Source: Conoideocrella luteorostrata
Taxonomy: Eukaryota; Ascomycota; Sordariomycetes; Hypocreales; Clavicipitaceae
Direction of reading: 5' to 3'
Assembly (NCBI GenBank): GCA_032433595.1
Contig: JASWJB010000609.1
Span: 1 to 11,886 of the forward strand
Length of the DNA stretch: 11,886 bases
Shown: piece by piece, positions 1 to 9,100 of the stretch
Numbering within the stretch: the stretch's first letter is position 1
Layout: the number at the start of each line of letters is the position of its first letter
Notes under the pieces: generated by a model
The model's database searches: none
Told to the model about the DNA's origin: nothing
The model's input: only the letters and a program-made list of their open reading frames with translations
Program-made: the position numbers and the translations under genes

Positions 1-1083
1 TATCATCCATTCCTGTGAAAAGGAATCGTTGGTCAATGTTCTCCAGTAGGGCATGGCCAACATCTCATTATGTATTTTTCTCTATTGAGATGAGTCTACG
101 AGGGACAACAGTAAGTGAAATCTAACATGTACACACGCATCTAAGGAATTCGGACGGCTGCCCAGGAGGTACTCAAAGCCCTGTCATAACCTCAACAGGA
201 ACCGCACATCTACAGTACTTGCACGCTATCAAGGTGCAAAACCCCTCTGCTTACAGCAGGAATTCAGACGTCCTGCTCGGTATAAGTCAAACAACCATGG
301 ACCACGGGCATAATTCCACCAACCCAGACGGCACCTCCAAGCCCCCTAGTTTGCTAGATTCGCTATTTTGCAGGATGAGAGCAGATACATAGCTATCCCA
401 GCATTTCAACATATCGCATTGACATCCAGCTAGGAACCTGCCAAGCCACCTCGTTGATAACAAGTGTGTACAGGACGAGATGGAGTGCTCGACGGGGCAG
501 AACGCATCCATTTGGCGGCGAGGCGAGTCACAAAGGAGCCGATGGGGGAATCTAGCACCATCAGTCTATGTTCTCGACATGTGTGCATGACGACTGGATA
601 AGCCGTATCAACATGATGTTTGTCACCCTTGGTGTTGTCCCGCCCGGTGGTTCGGTTATGCAGACGTCAGATAGTCACTCCTTCACCGTGACGCGACGCC
701 TACACGTCATGTCGGTTATCACCAAGGACGGATCGAAGACGTGTAGCCGGACACCTTGCGCGTCTCGTCGACATTACGCATCGGCAATTTAAATTGGACG
801 GACATTGGCGCAAAACCCAATGTGAATGCCAAGCCGTAAACATCGGAAATATGTCCACCAGTAGGGCCGGAGAAATCTTGGATGACGGTCATTTCAAGAG
901 TCTATCTGAGCTGGTAGAAAAGGTTTCATGTGAATTGATTCATCACTGTGACACCTGTCAGTCGTCACATAGGTAGCATCGCGTGCCGTCGTCCGGCAAG
1001 CGCTCCATAACCTCTGAAGAAAAAAAAACCCAAAAAAGAATACAAAAGGGGGCGGGTGGGGGTGACCGGAAAAGGAAAGGCAT
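1..1083. other. Intergenic, no supported gene
   Basis: I see no convincing gene here. The open frames on both strands are at most about 100 codons, overlap each other in several frames, and match no family I recognise. Near 1021-1047 there are A-rich runs. No tRNA-like B box, ribosomal RNA or transposase motif was seen by eye. An untranslated RNA or a fast-evolving small gene with introns cannot be excluded from sequence alone. Confidence 0.6.
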
Positions 1084-1106
1084 TACTCCGTACGGAGTAC
1101 TCCGTA
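1084..1106. repeat. Composite palindrome built from three ACTCCGTA/TACGGAGT words
   Basis: Two overlapping perfect 16-nt palindromes share a central TACGGAGTA. The first, TACTCCGTACGGAGTA, is at 1084-1099 and the second, TACGGAGTACTCCGTA, at 1091-1106. The second contains CGG-N6-CCG at 1093-1104, an inverted-repeat spacing used by some fungal Zn2Cys6 transcription factors. This is the densest cluster of a word that recurs through the upstream half of the window. Whether it is a protein-binding site, a remnant of a small mobile element or a genome-wide repeat is unknown. Confidence 0.85.
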
Positions 1107-2046
1107 GTTACGTTGTTATTCCTATATATAACGAACGTATCGTTGCTGACGATCCTCCAAAAAAGGGGTTGAGCTTTGCACACCGACGCTATTAAACCAT
1201 GACACGCATCCACACAGCCAAACACACCTATACTGCGGCTATTGCGCAAGGTTTCCGAACAGCAGTGCATAAACTATAGCATCGATCAGGCACCGTAGCC
1301 TCGGGACTAGCGGAACAATGCAAGACTTCTTGTTGGGTTTGGGCTTTGGTAAGTGCCGGGTCAGGGATTGTCAGTTGGCTGGTATCCGGAATTTTTCAGG
1401 GTCCTGAGACAAGATAATGCTCCATACTAACTGTACTCGGTACAATACAATGCAGTAACTAACTTACACCAGCACAGACATGACAGAGCATGGAGTGATA
1501 ATACGGGACAGTGCTGTGCCCACTATGATAATAGCAACTGGAACGTACTAGTAGTTAGTCGCTTACGCAGAAGGAGATGAGACCTGCACTAGTTACTTGA
1601 CTTACTCGCCGAGAGAACCCAAAGTCTCTTCATGCTCATTGGTCGGCAGCGTCGTAACGTCGTGACGTTTCTCGTCTCATTCATAAACCGTTTGGACGCT
1701 CGACTAACTGGTTGGTCGGCGGAGAGCGGTGCTAAAACTTGTGTCGGCGTGTCCATGCCGTGGTTTAGCTAACGGACATACTTTGTTAACCTTAAAAACA
1801 GCTGCCTAGTGTAGCTTGAAGCTCCGGGGGAGAGGGTGCAGCAAAATTTCTTTCTAGCCCAAAACGCATAACGGATCGGTTCGCCCAAGGCCGTGTCTTG
1901 CAGTGCGAAGGCGAAGGATCATGACATTAAAGGCATAATAAGTCAGCCCATCTGCGGGACTCGCTGTCGTATCTGGCGGCGCTGGCGAATCAAACGAACT
2001 CGGCTGGCTTGGCGGGCAGTGACGTAGGCGGCTGCCCTGACCGTAG
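1107..2046. other. Intergenic, no supported gene
   Basis: No coding region is supported. A near-copy of the upstream word, GTACTCGGTAC, lies at 1433-1443 with one mismatch to GTACTCCGTAC. A donor-like GTAAGT at 1349 and an acceptor-like CAG ending at 1399 follow an ATG at 1318, but the spliced frame stops at once, so this is not called as a gene. The minus-strand open frame around 1854-2090 is an artefact of the adjoining pyrimidine-rich tract. Confidence 0.55.
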
Positions 2047-2102
2047 TCCCCTTTTCCCACGTCCCCCGTCACCCCTTCCCCTCCCCACATATTCCTCCTC
2101 CC
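2047..2102 (+). promoter_or_regulatory. Pyrimidine-rich tract
   Basis: A C/T-rich stretch of about 56 nt interrupted by few purines. Such tracts are common upstream of transcription starts in filamentous fungi, so it could mark a promoter for an unannotated transcript running to the right. No gene follows within the next kilobase that I can support, so its role is undecided and it may be simple low-complexity DNA. Confidence 0.3.
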
Positions 2103-2137
2103 AGCGAGATCCCACTGCTGATACTAGTACCAACCAA

Positions 2138-2148
2138 GTACTCCGTAC
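2138..2148. repeat. ACTCCGTA word copy
   Basis: GTACTCCGTAC, a strict copy of the recurrent upstream word with the outer GTAC/GTAC ends. A shortened relative, CTCCGTAC, follows at 2323-2330, and ACTCCCGTAC with one extra base is at 2339-2348. Confidence 0.8.
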
Positions 2149-2519
2149 TTCTCGTTGGGCGGCATTGGAGCGGTGCAGCCTCCTTTAATTTTGCTCACAA
2201 TGCAAACTAACTACGGTATTTACCAGTCCTGCCACCGCTGCTTTGGCCTGCGGAATCTCCATCCATTACTGGTAGGCTTGGCTATTGTATTGCGCTGTGC
2301 TGGATTATCTCCCACTCATGTGCTCCGTACATACAAGACTCCCGTACACCGTAACTAACTAGTTCCAGGCTGAAACGGATTGCAGATCTGGCAGGCGAGC
2401 CACCGGCCCGGGGTACCCATACATATGTGTAGGACATGGCCTAAGTCGCCAACCACATTTCATTGTGCTCCCCGGCCTTCTGCCAAGTGCCGACATCAAT
2501 TCAGGGTCCTGGGCCCAGC

Positions 2520-2527
2520 ACTCCGTA
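2520..2527. repeat. ACTCCGTA word copy
   Basis: Strict 8-nt copy of the recurrent upstream word, here followed by TGG rather than C. Confidence 0.75.
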
Positions 2528-2633
2528 TGGTAACTCTCGTTTGTTTCTTTCCAGAACCGCCTGCTTCGTATCTGGTAGAGTATTAGTTACGATACAGGCG
2601 CAGACTGGCAGGCTGCTCTCACGCTTCTCCCAC

Positions 2634-2675
2634 TGGAGGCTGGAGGCTGGAGGCTGGTGGCTGGAGGCTAGAGGC
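2634..2675 (+). repeat. Minisatellite, six 7-nt units
   Basis: Six tandem units of TGGAGGC. Units 1, 2, 3 and 5 are exact, the fourth is TGGTGGC and the sixth TAGAGGC. The array is G-rich on the plus strand. It lies in non-coding DNA and is a likely site of length variation between strains. Confidence 0.9.
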
Positions 2676-3350
2676 TGGAATGCAACTCTGGCTGAACCAT
2701 CGTCAGCTGGTGAAGTTTCGTGTCTTGTGACCAATTAGTTCACCCGTTTGGCCTCTACGAGTCCGTACCCCCGATGAGGGTGAGAAGTTTTTGCCCTGCC
2801 CTTCTCAGTTCGGCAAAGGATAATACAGATACTGCATAACTTACACGAGGTGGCGTTCAGCGAAGTGCGGCACGGAACGTACAAATAGTAAAGGTGATCC
2901 CCTCCTCCTCAGCCAGCTCATCGATGAATAGACATCCCAGCGTGGGTGGCCGCACTGGAAACTAATGACGTTAACTAGCGGCTCATCTGTTCACGAGACC
3001 TCAAGTTGCGTTGCGCTGCAGCAAAGGCAAGACGAGTCCAATAGATGGCTTTCCGGACTTTTCAGACCGTGCATGTGTCGCGCGATTGAACTATACCAGA
3101 CCCTGGAAATATGATCCGAGGTCGTGAGCAATCCCGCATCGTCGAGGCCAGTAGCATTAAATTTTTCGCCATGGCTGCCAGATAATGCACACCTAGTCAA
3201 ATAGAAAACCAGCAAATCGTCCTATGGCTTCGGCTGTGTAGCGGAGCGGCCCTATTTCCACCATCGCCCGAAATATTGAACATTCATGCACTGTACTGTG
3301 TACGGATGACAGTACATTACTGCCTTGCTGGCCTGTCGACGGGGCCCAAC

Positions 3351-3359
3351 ACTCCGTAC
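3351..3359. repeat. ACTCCGTA word copy
   Basis: ACTCCGTAC, a strict copy of the recurrent upstream word. An opposite-orientation copy lies about 26 nt further on. Confidence 0.8.
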
Positions 3360-3384
3360 CCAGCGGTCATAACTGCGGAGCACA

Positions 3385-3393
3385 ACGGAGTAC
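3385..3393. repeat. ACGGAGTAC word copy (inverse)
   Basis: ACGGAGTAC is the exact reverse complement of GTACTCCGT, so it lacks only the last base of the strict TACGGAGT form at its left edge. With the copy at 3351-3359 it forms a widely spaced inverted pair. Confidence 0.7.
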
Positions 3394-4019
3394 TAGTTAG
3401 TAAGTTTATTAATGTTCTTCGGCCTGTGTTCATGCAATTTGTCTGTCGCATCCCCACATTTATTAGCAGCTAGCCACCGTTCCGAGTCAGTTTAGTCGGT
3501 GGCTGCGGCGCCTGTAAGAAGGGGACCACTTACGGCAGGTCAGCAGTCCAGAGAGAGAAACTGTGTTTGACCGGTTTTGCTCTAATCGAGTGCAGTTGCT
3601 CCAATTGTCATGCGCGCTGCAACGCAGGCGCCCGGATTGTGGCGGCGCCATTCAGAAACGGTCGAGGTCGAAGCGGGCTGCAATCCAGAAATCGCGGGAA
3701 TGGGCATGATTGCCGACCGTTGATGCTCGCCCAGCTGATAAAGTTACACAGCGACGCAATGTGTGTCCCGAGGAATGACAAGCGATTGCACAAGTTATAT
3801 TATGCGAGCTGTCCTACCAAGTGGGTGTCGTGTGAGAGACAACGAGCTTGCGCGCGAGAGTCTACCCCGTACCGTAGCGGCTAAGAATGGTTGTTAAAGG
3901 CACTGAACGAACCGCGCTTGGCAGAGCATGTGACGGCCGCCTCATCTCCGTGGTGCTGTTCTCAGCGCTGTTGTTCGCAAGCCATCAGTGCGCGCCCATC
4001 AGCCGCCCGTTCGTCCTTC

Positions 4020-4036
4020 TTTTTTTTTTTTTTTTT
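4020..4036 (+). repeat. T17 homopolymer
   Basis: Seventeen consecutive T residues in non-coding DNA. It could be a nucleosome-excluding promoter element or the relic of a poly(A) tail read on the other strand. There is no recognisable retroelement coding sequence beside it, so neither reading is favoured. Confidence 0.85.
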
Positions 4037-4491
4037 CAAGTTGGCCTCGGGAAGATAGGGTAGAAGGAGCTAGGGTATAGTGGCCAGAACCTTTGGCACC
4101 GCTTTCGCCCTTCTCCGACAAGTAGACTTCACATTGCGCATAACACGCCGCTTCCTCCTTTGTGCTTCCTCACTTAATAATGTTCCGGCTATAGGCAACG
4201 TTTCCATCCCTCAGGCATGAGGCGTCCTTCCCACCGGCGTCTCGCATCTTGCAATGCGTCCCCCGATATCCACGATTTCATTCTCGTAGATAGCTTATGC
4301 GGCAGTCAGGCAGAAACGTCACAGGGAGGGCTTGCGCTAATATCTCCCAGGAAGACCAGATCGATCAGTTCGTATTAATCGTGGCTCGTCTCCTCTTGCC
4401 AGATCACGGTTGGCCAGATTGCATCTGTCGCTCCACACCACGGCTCCTCCCCCCTTGGCCAGACGACAATTTTGGTGAAGGCCATGCACGT

Positions 4492-4500
4492 TACGGAGTA
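4492..4500. repeat. TACGGAGTA word copy
   Basis: TACGGAGTA, a strict copy in the reverse orientation. A second identical nonamer lies 133 nt downstream at 4625-4633. Confidence 0.8.
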
Positions 4501-4624
4501 TCATGTAATCCTAATTACTAGCCCAGTCGTCATAATTTTTGTGCCATTCTGTGACATTGCCGTCTATGACATAGTTAGGGCCGAATGGAATGGGATTGTC
4601 TCCCTCCAGCAATCTCCAGTGCTA

Positions 4625-4633
4625 TACGGAGTA
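4625..4633. repeat. TACGGAGTA word copy
   Basis: TACGGAGTA, a strict copy in the same orientation as the copy at 4492-4500. Confidence 0.8.
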
Positions 4634-4892
4634 GCAATTTGTGAGTGCTTCTGCTGTGTGGCCGGCGAATCTCTCAGGCTCTGAGATTTCATCGGAGCAT
4701 TCAATCCGAGGCAGCGTACGGTTCTGTGGGAGAGACCAGCGAGATGCATTCTTCTGTCTGATTGACGACAGAATAAGTGTGTTTTTACCCTTTCGGCTGA
4801 ACGACTGGTTCTTTAGGCTGTTCCACAAGGAATAGAGTCCCCGGAGTGATGCAACGAAGCGAGACCCTGAAAGCACAGCGGACAAGATGCAT

Positions 4893-4920
4893 GCACGCAC
4901 GCCCACGCACGCACGCCCAC
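4893..4920 (+). repeat. Tandem 14-nt repeat, two copies
   Basis: Two perfect copies of GCACGCACGCCCAC abut at 4893-4906 and 4907-4920, flanked by partial GCATGC and GCAATGC units. Simple non-coding tandem repeat with no further sign of function. Confidence 0.9.
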
Positions 4921-5055
4921 GCAATGCAGTCCTACAAGGAATTGTTGACAAGGCATTTGGAGAAATCGAACAGCTTAACGGTTATTGTTGCGCACCGCCG
5001 AGCAAATTGTAGGTTGAGTTATAGCGAGCTGGGGCGATAATTAATCACGGACCAT

Positions 5056-5060
5056 CCAAT
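5056..5060 (+). promoter_or_regulatory. CCAAT box candidate
   Basis: CCAAT inside the palindrome CCAATTGG at 5056-5063. It lies about 75 nt before the CT-rich tract and about 1.08 kb before the kinase start codon. It is compatible with a HAP-complex site in the kinase promoter, but a pentamer is weak evidence. Confidence 0.3.
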
Positions 5061-5134
5061 TGGTGTGAGACGCCAAGATCTGTAGCTATTTCTGTCGAAG
5101 CAGCCTGGGAAGATTGTCTAGTCGCGCTCACACA

Positions 5135-5168
5135 CTCTCTCTCTCCCCCCCCTCCCCCCCCTTTCCCC
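5135..5168 (+). promoter_or_regulatory. CT-rich promoter tract
   Basis: An almost pure C/T stretch: a CT dinucleotide run passing into two C8 blocks separated by one T, then TTT and CCCC. CT tracts are frequent just upstream of transcription starts of well-expressed filamentous fungal genes. Its position before a gene-free leader and the kinase start suggests that kinase transcription begins downstream of here, which would mean a 5' leader of up to about 0.9 kb. The link is inferred. Confidence 0.5.
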
Positions 5169-5511
5169 TAATGCCGCGCAGGCTCTAGTTACCGGCAATC
5201 TGCGCGCACACCTCACCTCAAGCACCCAAGCATCCAAGACCCAAGCACTGTTTGGCTTGGCGCCCATCACCACTATCCACCGCCGCTATACAATACGCAG
5301 TGCACCACCGCCGGATCGACCTGCCTCGGCCACGCGGGACACCGTTGAAGGCACTTTGGTTGATGGGCTCCCCTGTTGCCAGTTTGGCTTCATCCGTCGA
5401 CCTCCTGGCTTGCCGGCCGGCCACGCTAGCCCCGTCTCCTCCGCCGCCACCTCGCTCACTGTCCTCTCTCCTGCAATCCCACCTGCCTGTCCGCCTGTTT
5501 ACAATACTAGG

Positions 5512-5530
5512 ACTCCGTACTCCGTACGTA
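5512..5530. repeat. Tandem ACTCCGTA words
   Basis: Two ACTCCGTA words overlap by one base (5512-5519 and 5519-5526), followed by CGTA. This is the second densest cluster of the word after 1084-1106 and lies in the presumed promoter or leader of the kinase gene. Confidence 0.85.
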
Positions 5531-5707
5531 GATACTCGCACTTGACTGGTGGGTTCTGCGTAGATAGATTCCTGCACCCTTTCCCCGTCTTTGAAGCCTC
5601 AACCATCTTCGACGCTGCCGCTGACATCTCGCGGTGTCTGGTTTATCGAGCGCAGGGTTAGACAGAGACGACGGCCTTTTGTTTGACTCTGCTCTTTATT
5701 TGTCGTC

Positions 5708-5720
5708 CCGTACTCCGTAG
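5708..5720. repeat. ACTCCGTA word copy
   Basis: A strict ACTCCGTA word at 5712-5719, preceded by CCGT. This is the last copy before the kinase gene. I find no strict copy in the remaining sequence to the end of the window. Confidence 0.8.
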
Positions 5721-5865
5721 TCCATATCATCGGCCTTGCCCTGTACACCGCATTGCGCCCCACAGCGCCCGTTGACGTTTACTTGAGGGGACATTGCCCT
5801 CGTTCTCCTCGTCTTGAGAAATTAACCCTCGAACCCCCATACCCTCAAACCCTCAACTGTGGTTA

Positions 5866-5895
5866 ATGATGCTGGCCTGTCAGTGGGTGATTTGA
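5866..5895 (+). other. Upstream ORF in the presumed kinase leader
   Basis: A nine-codon open frame starting with two consecutive ATG codons and ending in TGA, 245 nt before the kinase start. If the transcript begins upstream of 5866, this short ORF would be the last one read before the main start and could dampen or condition translation. Its presence on the mRNA is not shown by the sequence. No other ATG occurs between its stop and 6141. Confidence 0.35.
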
Positions 5896-6140
5896 GCCGA
5901 GTTTGAACATAATTTGCCACCGGCCCCGACCGCGCGAGCACCATCCTCCGATTCTTGCTGTCTTGCTTTCTCTTCTTGGCCAGCCTTATCTCGTCGGGAC
6001 GCAGTTCGTGCGTGCTGTGTCTCGCCGTGACGCGACTGTCGCCGCTTCTTTTCCCTTGTATTCTGAAATTTTGCCGTCGGTAATCGATCAGCTCTTCGTC
6101 GCCCGACTGCCCGCGCCGCAGTCACGCACAGCTCGCCGAC

Positions 6141-9100
6141 ATGGTTGACGACTCCATGTTGGCGGCGGTAGCTGAGGTTATCTCCTCGCTCGCCGCCGAC
6201 CGCCAACCGTCTTCGACAATACCCGCCAAGAATGGATCTACAATTACGCTCCCTGGCACAGACAGCGCCGCCAAACGAGCTTTAGAGATTGAGCTTCAGA
6301 AACTCACTATCCGAGTAGGACACCTCGAGAACAGAGCGGCTGCATCGACCACCGCCATGCTCCCCGAAACTCCAAATGAAATAAACGACTCCCTATTTGG
6401 GGATGATGAATCACCCACGGGCAATCGAGTGGCAGGTTCTAAAACGAAACTGGCTCAGGCCCATCAAGGTAGCTTGGACAGTCCGAAAGTTATGTCTCGC
6501 CAGCTGACCAAGGAAGCCCTGGAAGGACTACGAAATCATGTGGACGACCAGTCCAAGCTCCTCTACACCCAGCGACAGGAGCTCGCTAGCGTCAATACCC
6601 AGCTTCTCGAGCAAAAGGAGTTGCAAGAAAGAGCTCTCGCCGCACTTGAGCAAGAGCGCGTTGCCTCTCTTGAACGAGAGTTGTGGAAGCACCAAAAGGC
6701 CAACGAGGCTTTCCAAAAGGCACTCAGGGAAATCGGCGAAATCGTCACAGCCGTCGCCCGTGGCGACTTGACCATGAAAGTCCGCATGAATACCGTAGAA
6801 ATGGACCCTGAGATCACAACTTTCAAGAGGACCATCAACGCCATGATGGATCAATTACAGGTCTTCGCCAGCGAAGTATCACGAGTCGCCCGAGAGGTCG
6901 GTACCGAAGGTTTGCTTGGTGGCCAGGCCCGCATCGGCGGCGTCGACGGCACATGGAAGGAATTGACGGACAATGGTATTGCTTCCATTCATGTGGCGTT
7001 GCATGTCACTTTCGTACATCTTGTCGCTTCACCCACTTGTGGTCTTTGTTCGCGTGACTGACCAATCTCCTTCGCAATTAGTGAACGTTATGGCTCAAAA
7101 TCTCACCGATCAAGGTAAGTCGGACGTTTTTCATGCTGCTTCTCGTGTGGGGGTCTTCGGTCTTCATCGGCCAGTCCATTTCCGCTCTGGTTCCAGATAC
7201 TAAAGCCAAGCAGTGCGCGAAATTGCGTCCGTTACCACAGCCGTTGCCCACGGCGATTTAACAAAGAAGATCGAGCGACCAGCCAGGGGCGAAATTCTTC
7301 AACTCCAACAAACTATTAATACCATGGTGGACCAGCTCAGGACATTTGCATCCGAAGTCACGCGAGTCGCAAGAGATGTGGGAACGGAAGGCATGCTTGG
7401 TGGCCAGGCCGATGTAGGGGGAGTGCAGGGCATGTGGAATGACTTGACTGTCAACGTCAATGCCATGGCCAATAATTTGACGACTCAGGTTCGAGACATT
7501 ATTAAGGTCACGACGGCTGTCGCCAAAGGTGATCTCACACAAAAAGTCCAAGCTGACTGCAGGGGAGAAATTTTTGAATTGAAATCCACAATCAACTCAA
7601 TGGTGGACCAACTATCGCAGTTCGCCAGGGAGGTAACTAAAATTGCCAGAGAAGTCGGAACCGAAGGCCGGCTGGGTGGCCAAGCCACCGTCCATGATGT
7701 GGAGGGAACCTGGAGAGACTTGACGGAGAATGTCAACGGCATGGCCATGAATTTGACGACACAGGTGCGAGAGATCGCCAAAGTCACTACCGCTGTCGCC
7801 AAGGGCGATTTGACCAAGAAAATTGGTGTCGAAGTCAAGGGAGAGATTCTGGAACTCAAGAACACTATCAACCAGATGGTCGATCGCCTGGGAACGTTTG
7901 CGGTGGAAGTGAGCAAAGTGGCTCGCGAAGTCGGCACAGACGGAACCCTGGGTGGCCAAGCTCAAGTCGCAAATGTCGAGGGTAAATGGAAAGATCTCAC
8001 CGAAAACGTCAACACCATGGCTTCCAACCTCACCGTTCAGGTGAGAAGTATTTCCGCAGTGACGCAAGCCATCGCAAACGGAGACATGAGTCAGACCATT
8101 GATGTTCAAGCAAGCGGCGAAATACAAGTCCTGAAGGAGACAATCAATAACATGGTGTCGCGATTGTCGAGTTTCTGCTATGAAGTGCAGCGAGTCGCAA
8201 AGGACGTGGGTGTCGACGGCAAGATGGGTGCCCAAGCAGACGTTGCAGGGTTAAACGGTCGATGGAAGGAAATCACGACTGATGTAAACACCATGGCCAG
8301 CAATTTAACGACTCAAGTGCGGGCCTTTTCCGATATCACCAATTTGGCCACAGACGGAGACTTTACTAAACTCGTCGACGTGGAAGCTTCTGGCGAAATG
8401 GACGAGCTCAAACGAAAGATCAATCAGATGATTTCCAACTTGCGAGACAGTATTCAAAGAAACACACAAGCCAGAGAGGCCGCCGAGCTTGCCAACAAGA
8501 CCAAGTCCGAGTTTTTGGCCAACATGTCCCACGAGATTCGGACACCTATGAACGGTATTATCGGCATGACCCAGTTGACGCTGGATACCGACTTGACCCA
8601 GTACCAACGAGAGATGCTCAACATTGTCAACAACCTTGCCAACAGTCTGTTGACTATTATCGACGATATCTTGGATCTTTCCAAGATCGAGGCTAGGAGA
8701 ATGGTTGTTGAAGAGATCCCGTATACGTTGCGAGGAACCGTTTTCAATGCGCTCAAGACCCTGGCTGTCAAGGCCAACGAGAAATTCCTGGACCTTACCT
8801 ACAAAGTGGACAGTTCCGTTCCTGACCATGTGATCGGCGACTCGTTCCGTCTTAGGCAGATTATTCTTAACCTTGTGGGTAATGCTATCAAGTTCACAGA
8901 ACATGGCGAAGTCAGTCTCACCATCAAGGAGCGGGCGAATCAGCACGAGATTGCTGTTGGCGAGTATGCCATCGAGTTTGTCGTTGAGGACACGGGCATC
9001 GGCATAGCCAAGGACAAGTTGAATCTCATTTTTGACACATTCCAGCAGGCTGACGGGTCCATGACTCGCAAGTTTGGAGGTACTGGTCTGGGCCTGTCCA

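Larger units (their letters stand above)
2149..5134. other. Long intergenic stretch, no supported gene
   Basis: Roughly 3 kb without a recognisable gene. All open frames are about 110 codons or shorter, are rich in Cys, Arg and Ser as chance translations often are, and show no domain. The stretch holds two small tandem repeats, a 17-nt T run at 4020-4036, and several copies of the ACTCCGTA word, each listed separately. It may be distal promoter, decayed sequence, or home to a non-coding transcript. Confidence 0.55.
5169..6140 (+). promoter_or_regulatory. Probable promoter and 5' leader of the kinase gene
   Basis: C-rich sequence between the CT tract and the kinase ATG. It contains open frames on both strands (for example 5257-5661 and the reverse of 5218-5577), but these overlap in three frames, are Pro/Arg/Ser-rich and match no family, so I read them as by-products of base composition. 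Two clusters of the ACTCCGTA word lie inside it. From the end of the upstream ORF at 5895 to 6141 there is no ATG on the plus strand, which supports 6141 as the start. There is no obvious TATA box. Confidence 0.5.

Noticed and set aside
1318..1407. Possible small spliced gene with ATG, GTAAGT and CAG
   Set aside because: After splicing 1349-1399 the frame stops within two codons, and unspliced it gives only 29 codons. There is no convincing branch site.
3567..3884. 105-codon open frame in the upstream region
   Set aside because: Its Cys/Arg-rich translation resembles no family, it has no splice or promoter context, and its length is unremarkable for this base composition.
4020..4036. Retroelement poly(A) tail
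   Set aside because: The T run has no adjoining reverse transcriptase or other element coding sequence and no visible target-site duplication.
4622..4951. 109-codon minus-strand open frame
   Set aside because: It runs through the tandem 14-nt repeat and a copy of the ACTCCGTA word, shows no domain, and overlaps plus-strand frames of similar length.
1..5134. tRNA, rRNA, CRISPR array or telomere repeat
   Set aside because: By eye I found no matching B-box sequence, no regularly spaced direct repeats of CRISPR type and no TTAGGG array on either strand. A tRNA scan was not possible here.
5257..5661. 134-codon open frame before the kinase gene
   Set aside because: It overlaps other open frames on both strands, is Pro/Arg/Ser-rich with no domain, and sits in C-rich leader sequence where stops are rare by composition.
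6973..7203. Open frame spanning introns 1 and 2
   Set aside because: It is made of intron sequence plus the 33-nt exon, and the splice signals and repeat alignment explain the region better.
7485..8235. Minus-strand open frames of 150 and 207 codons
   Set aside because: Both are antisense to the HAMP array, and their repeated look mirrors the repeats of the sense protein.
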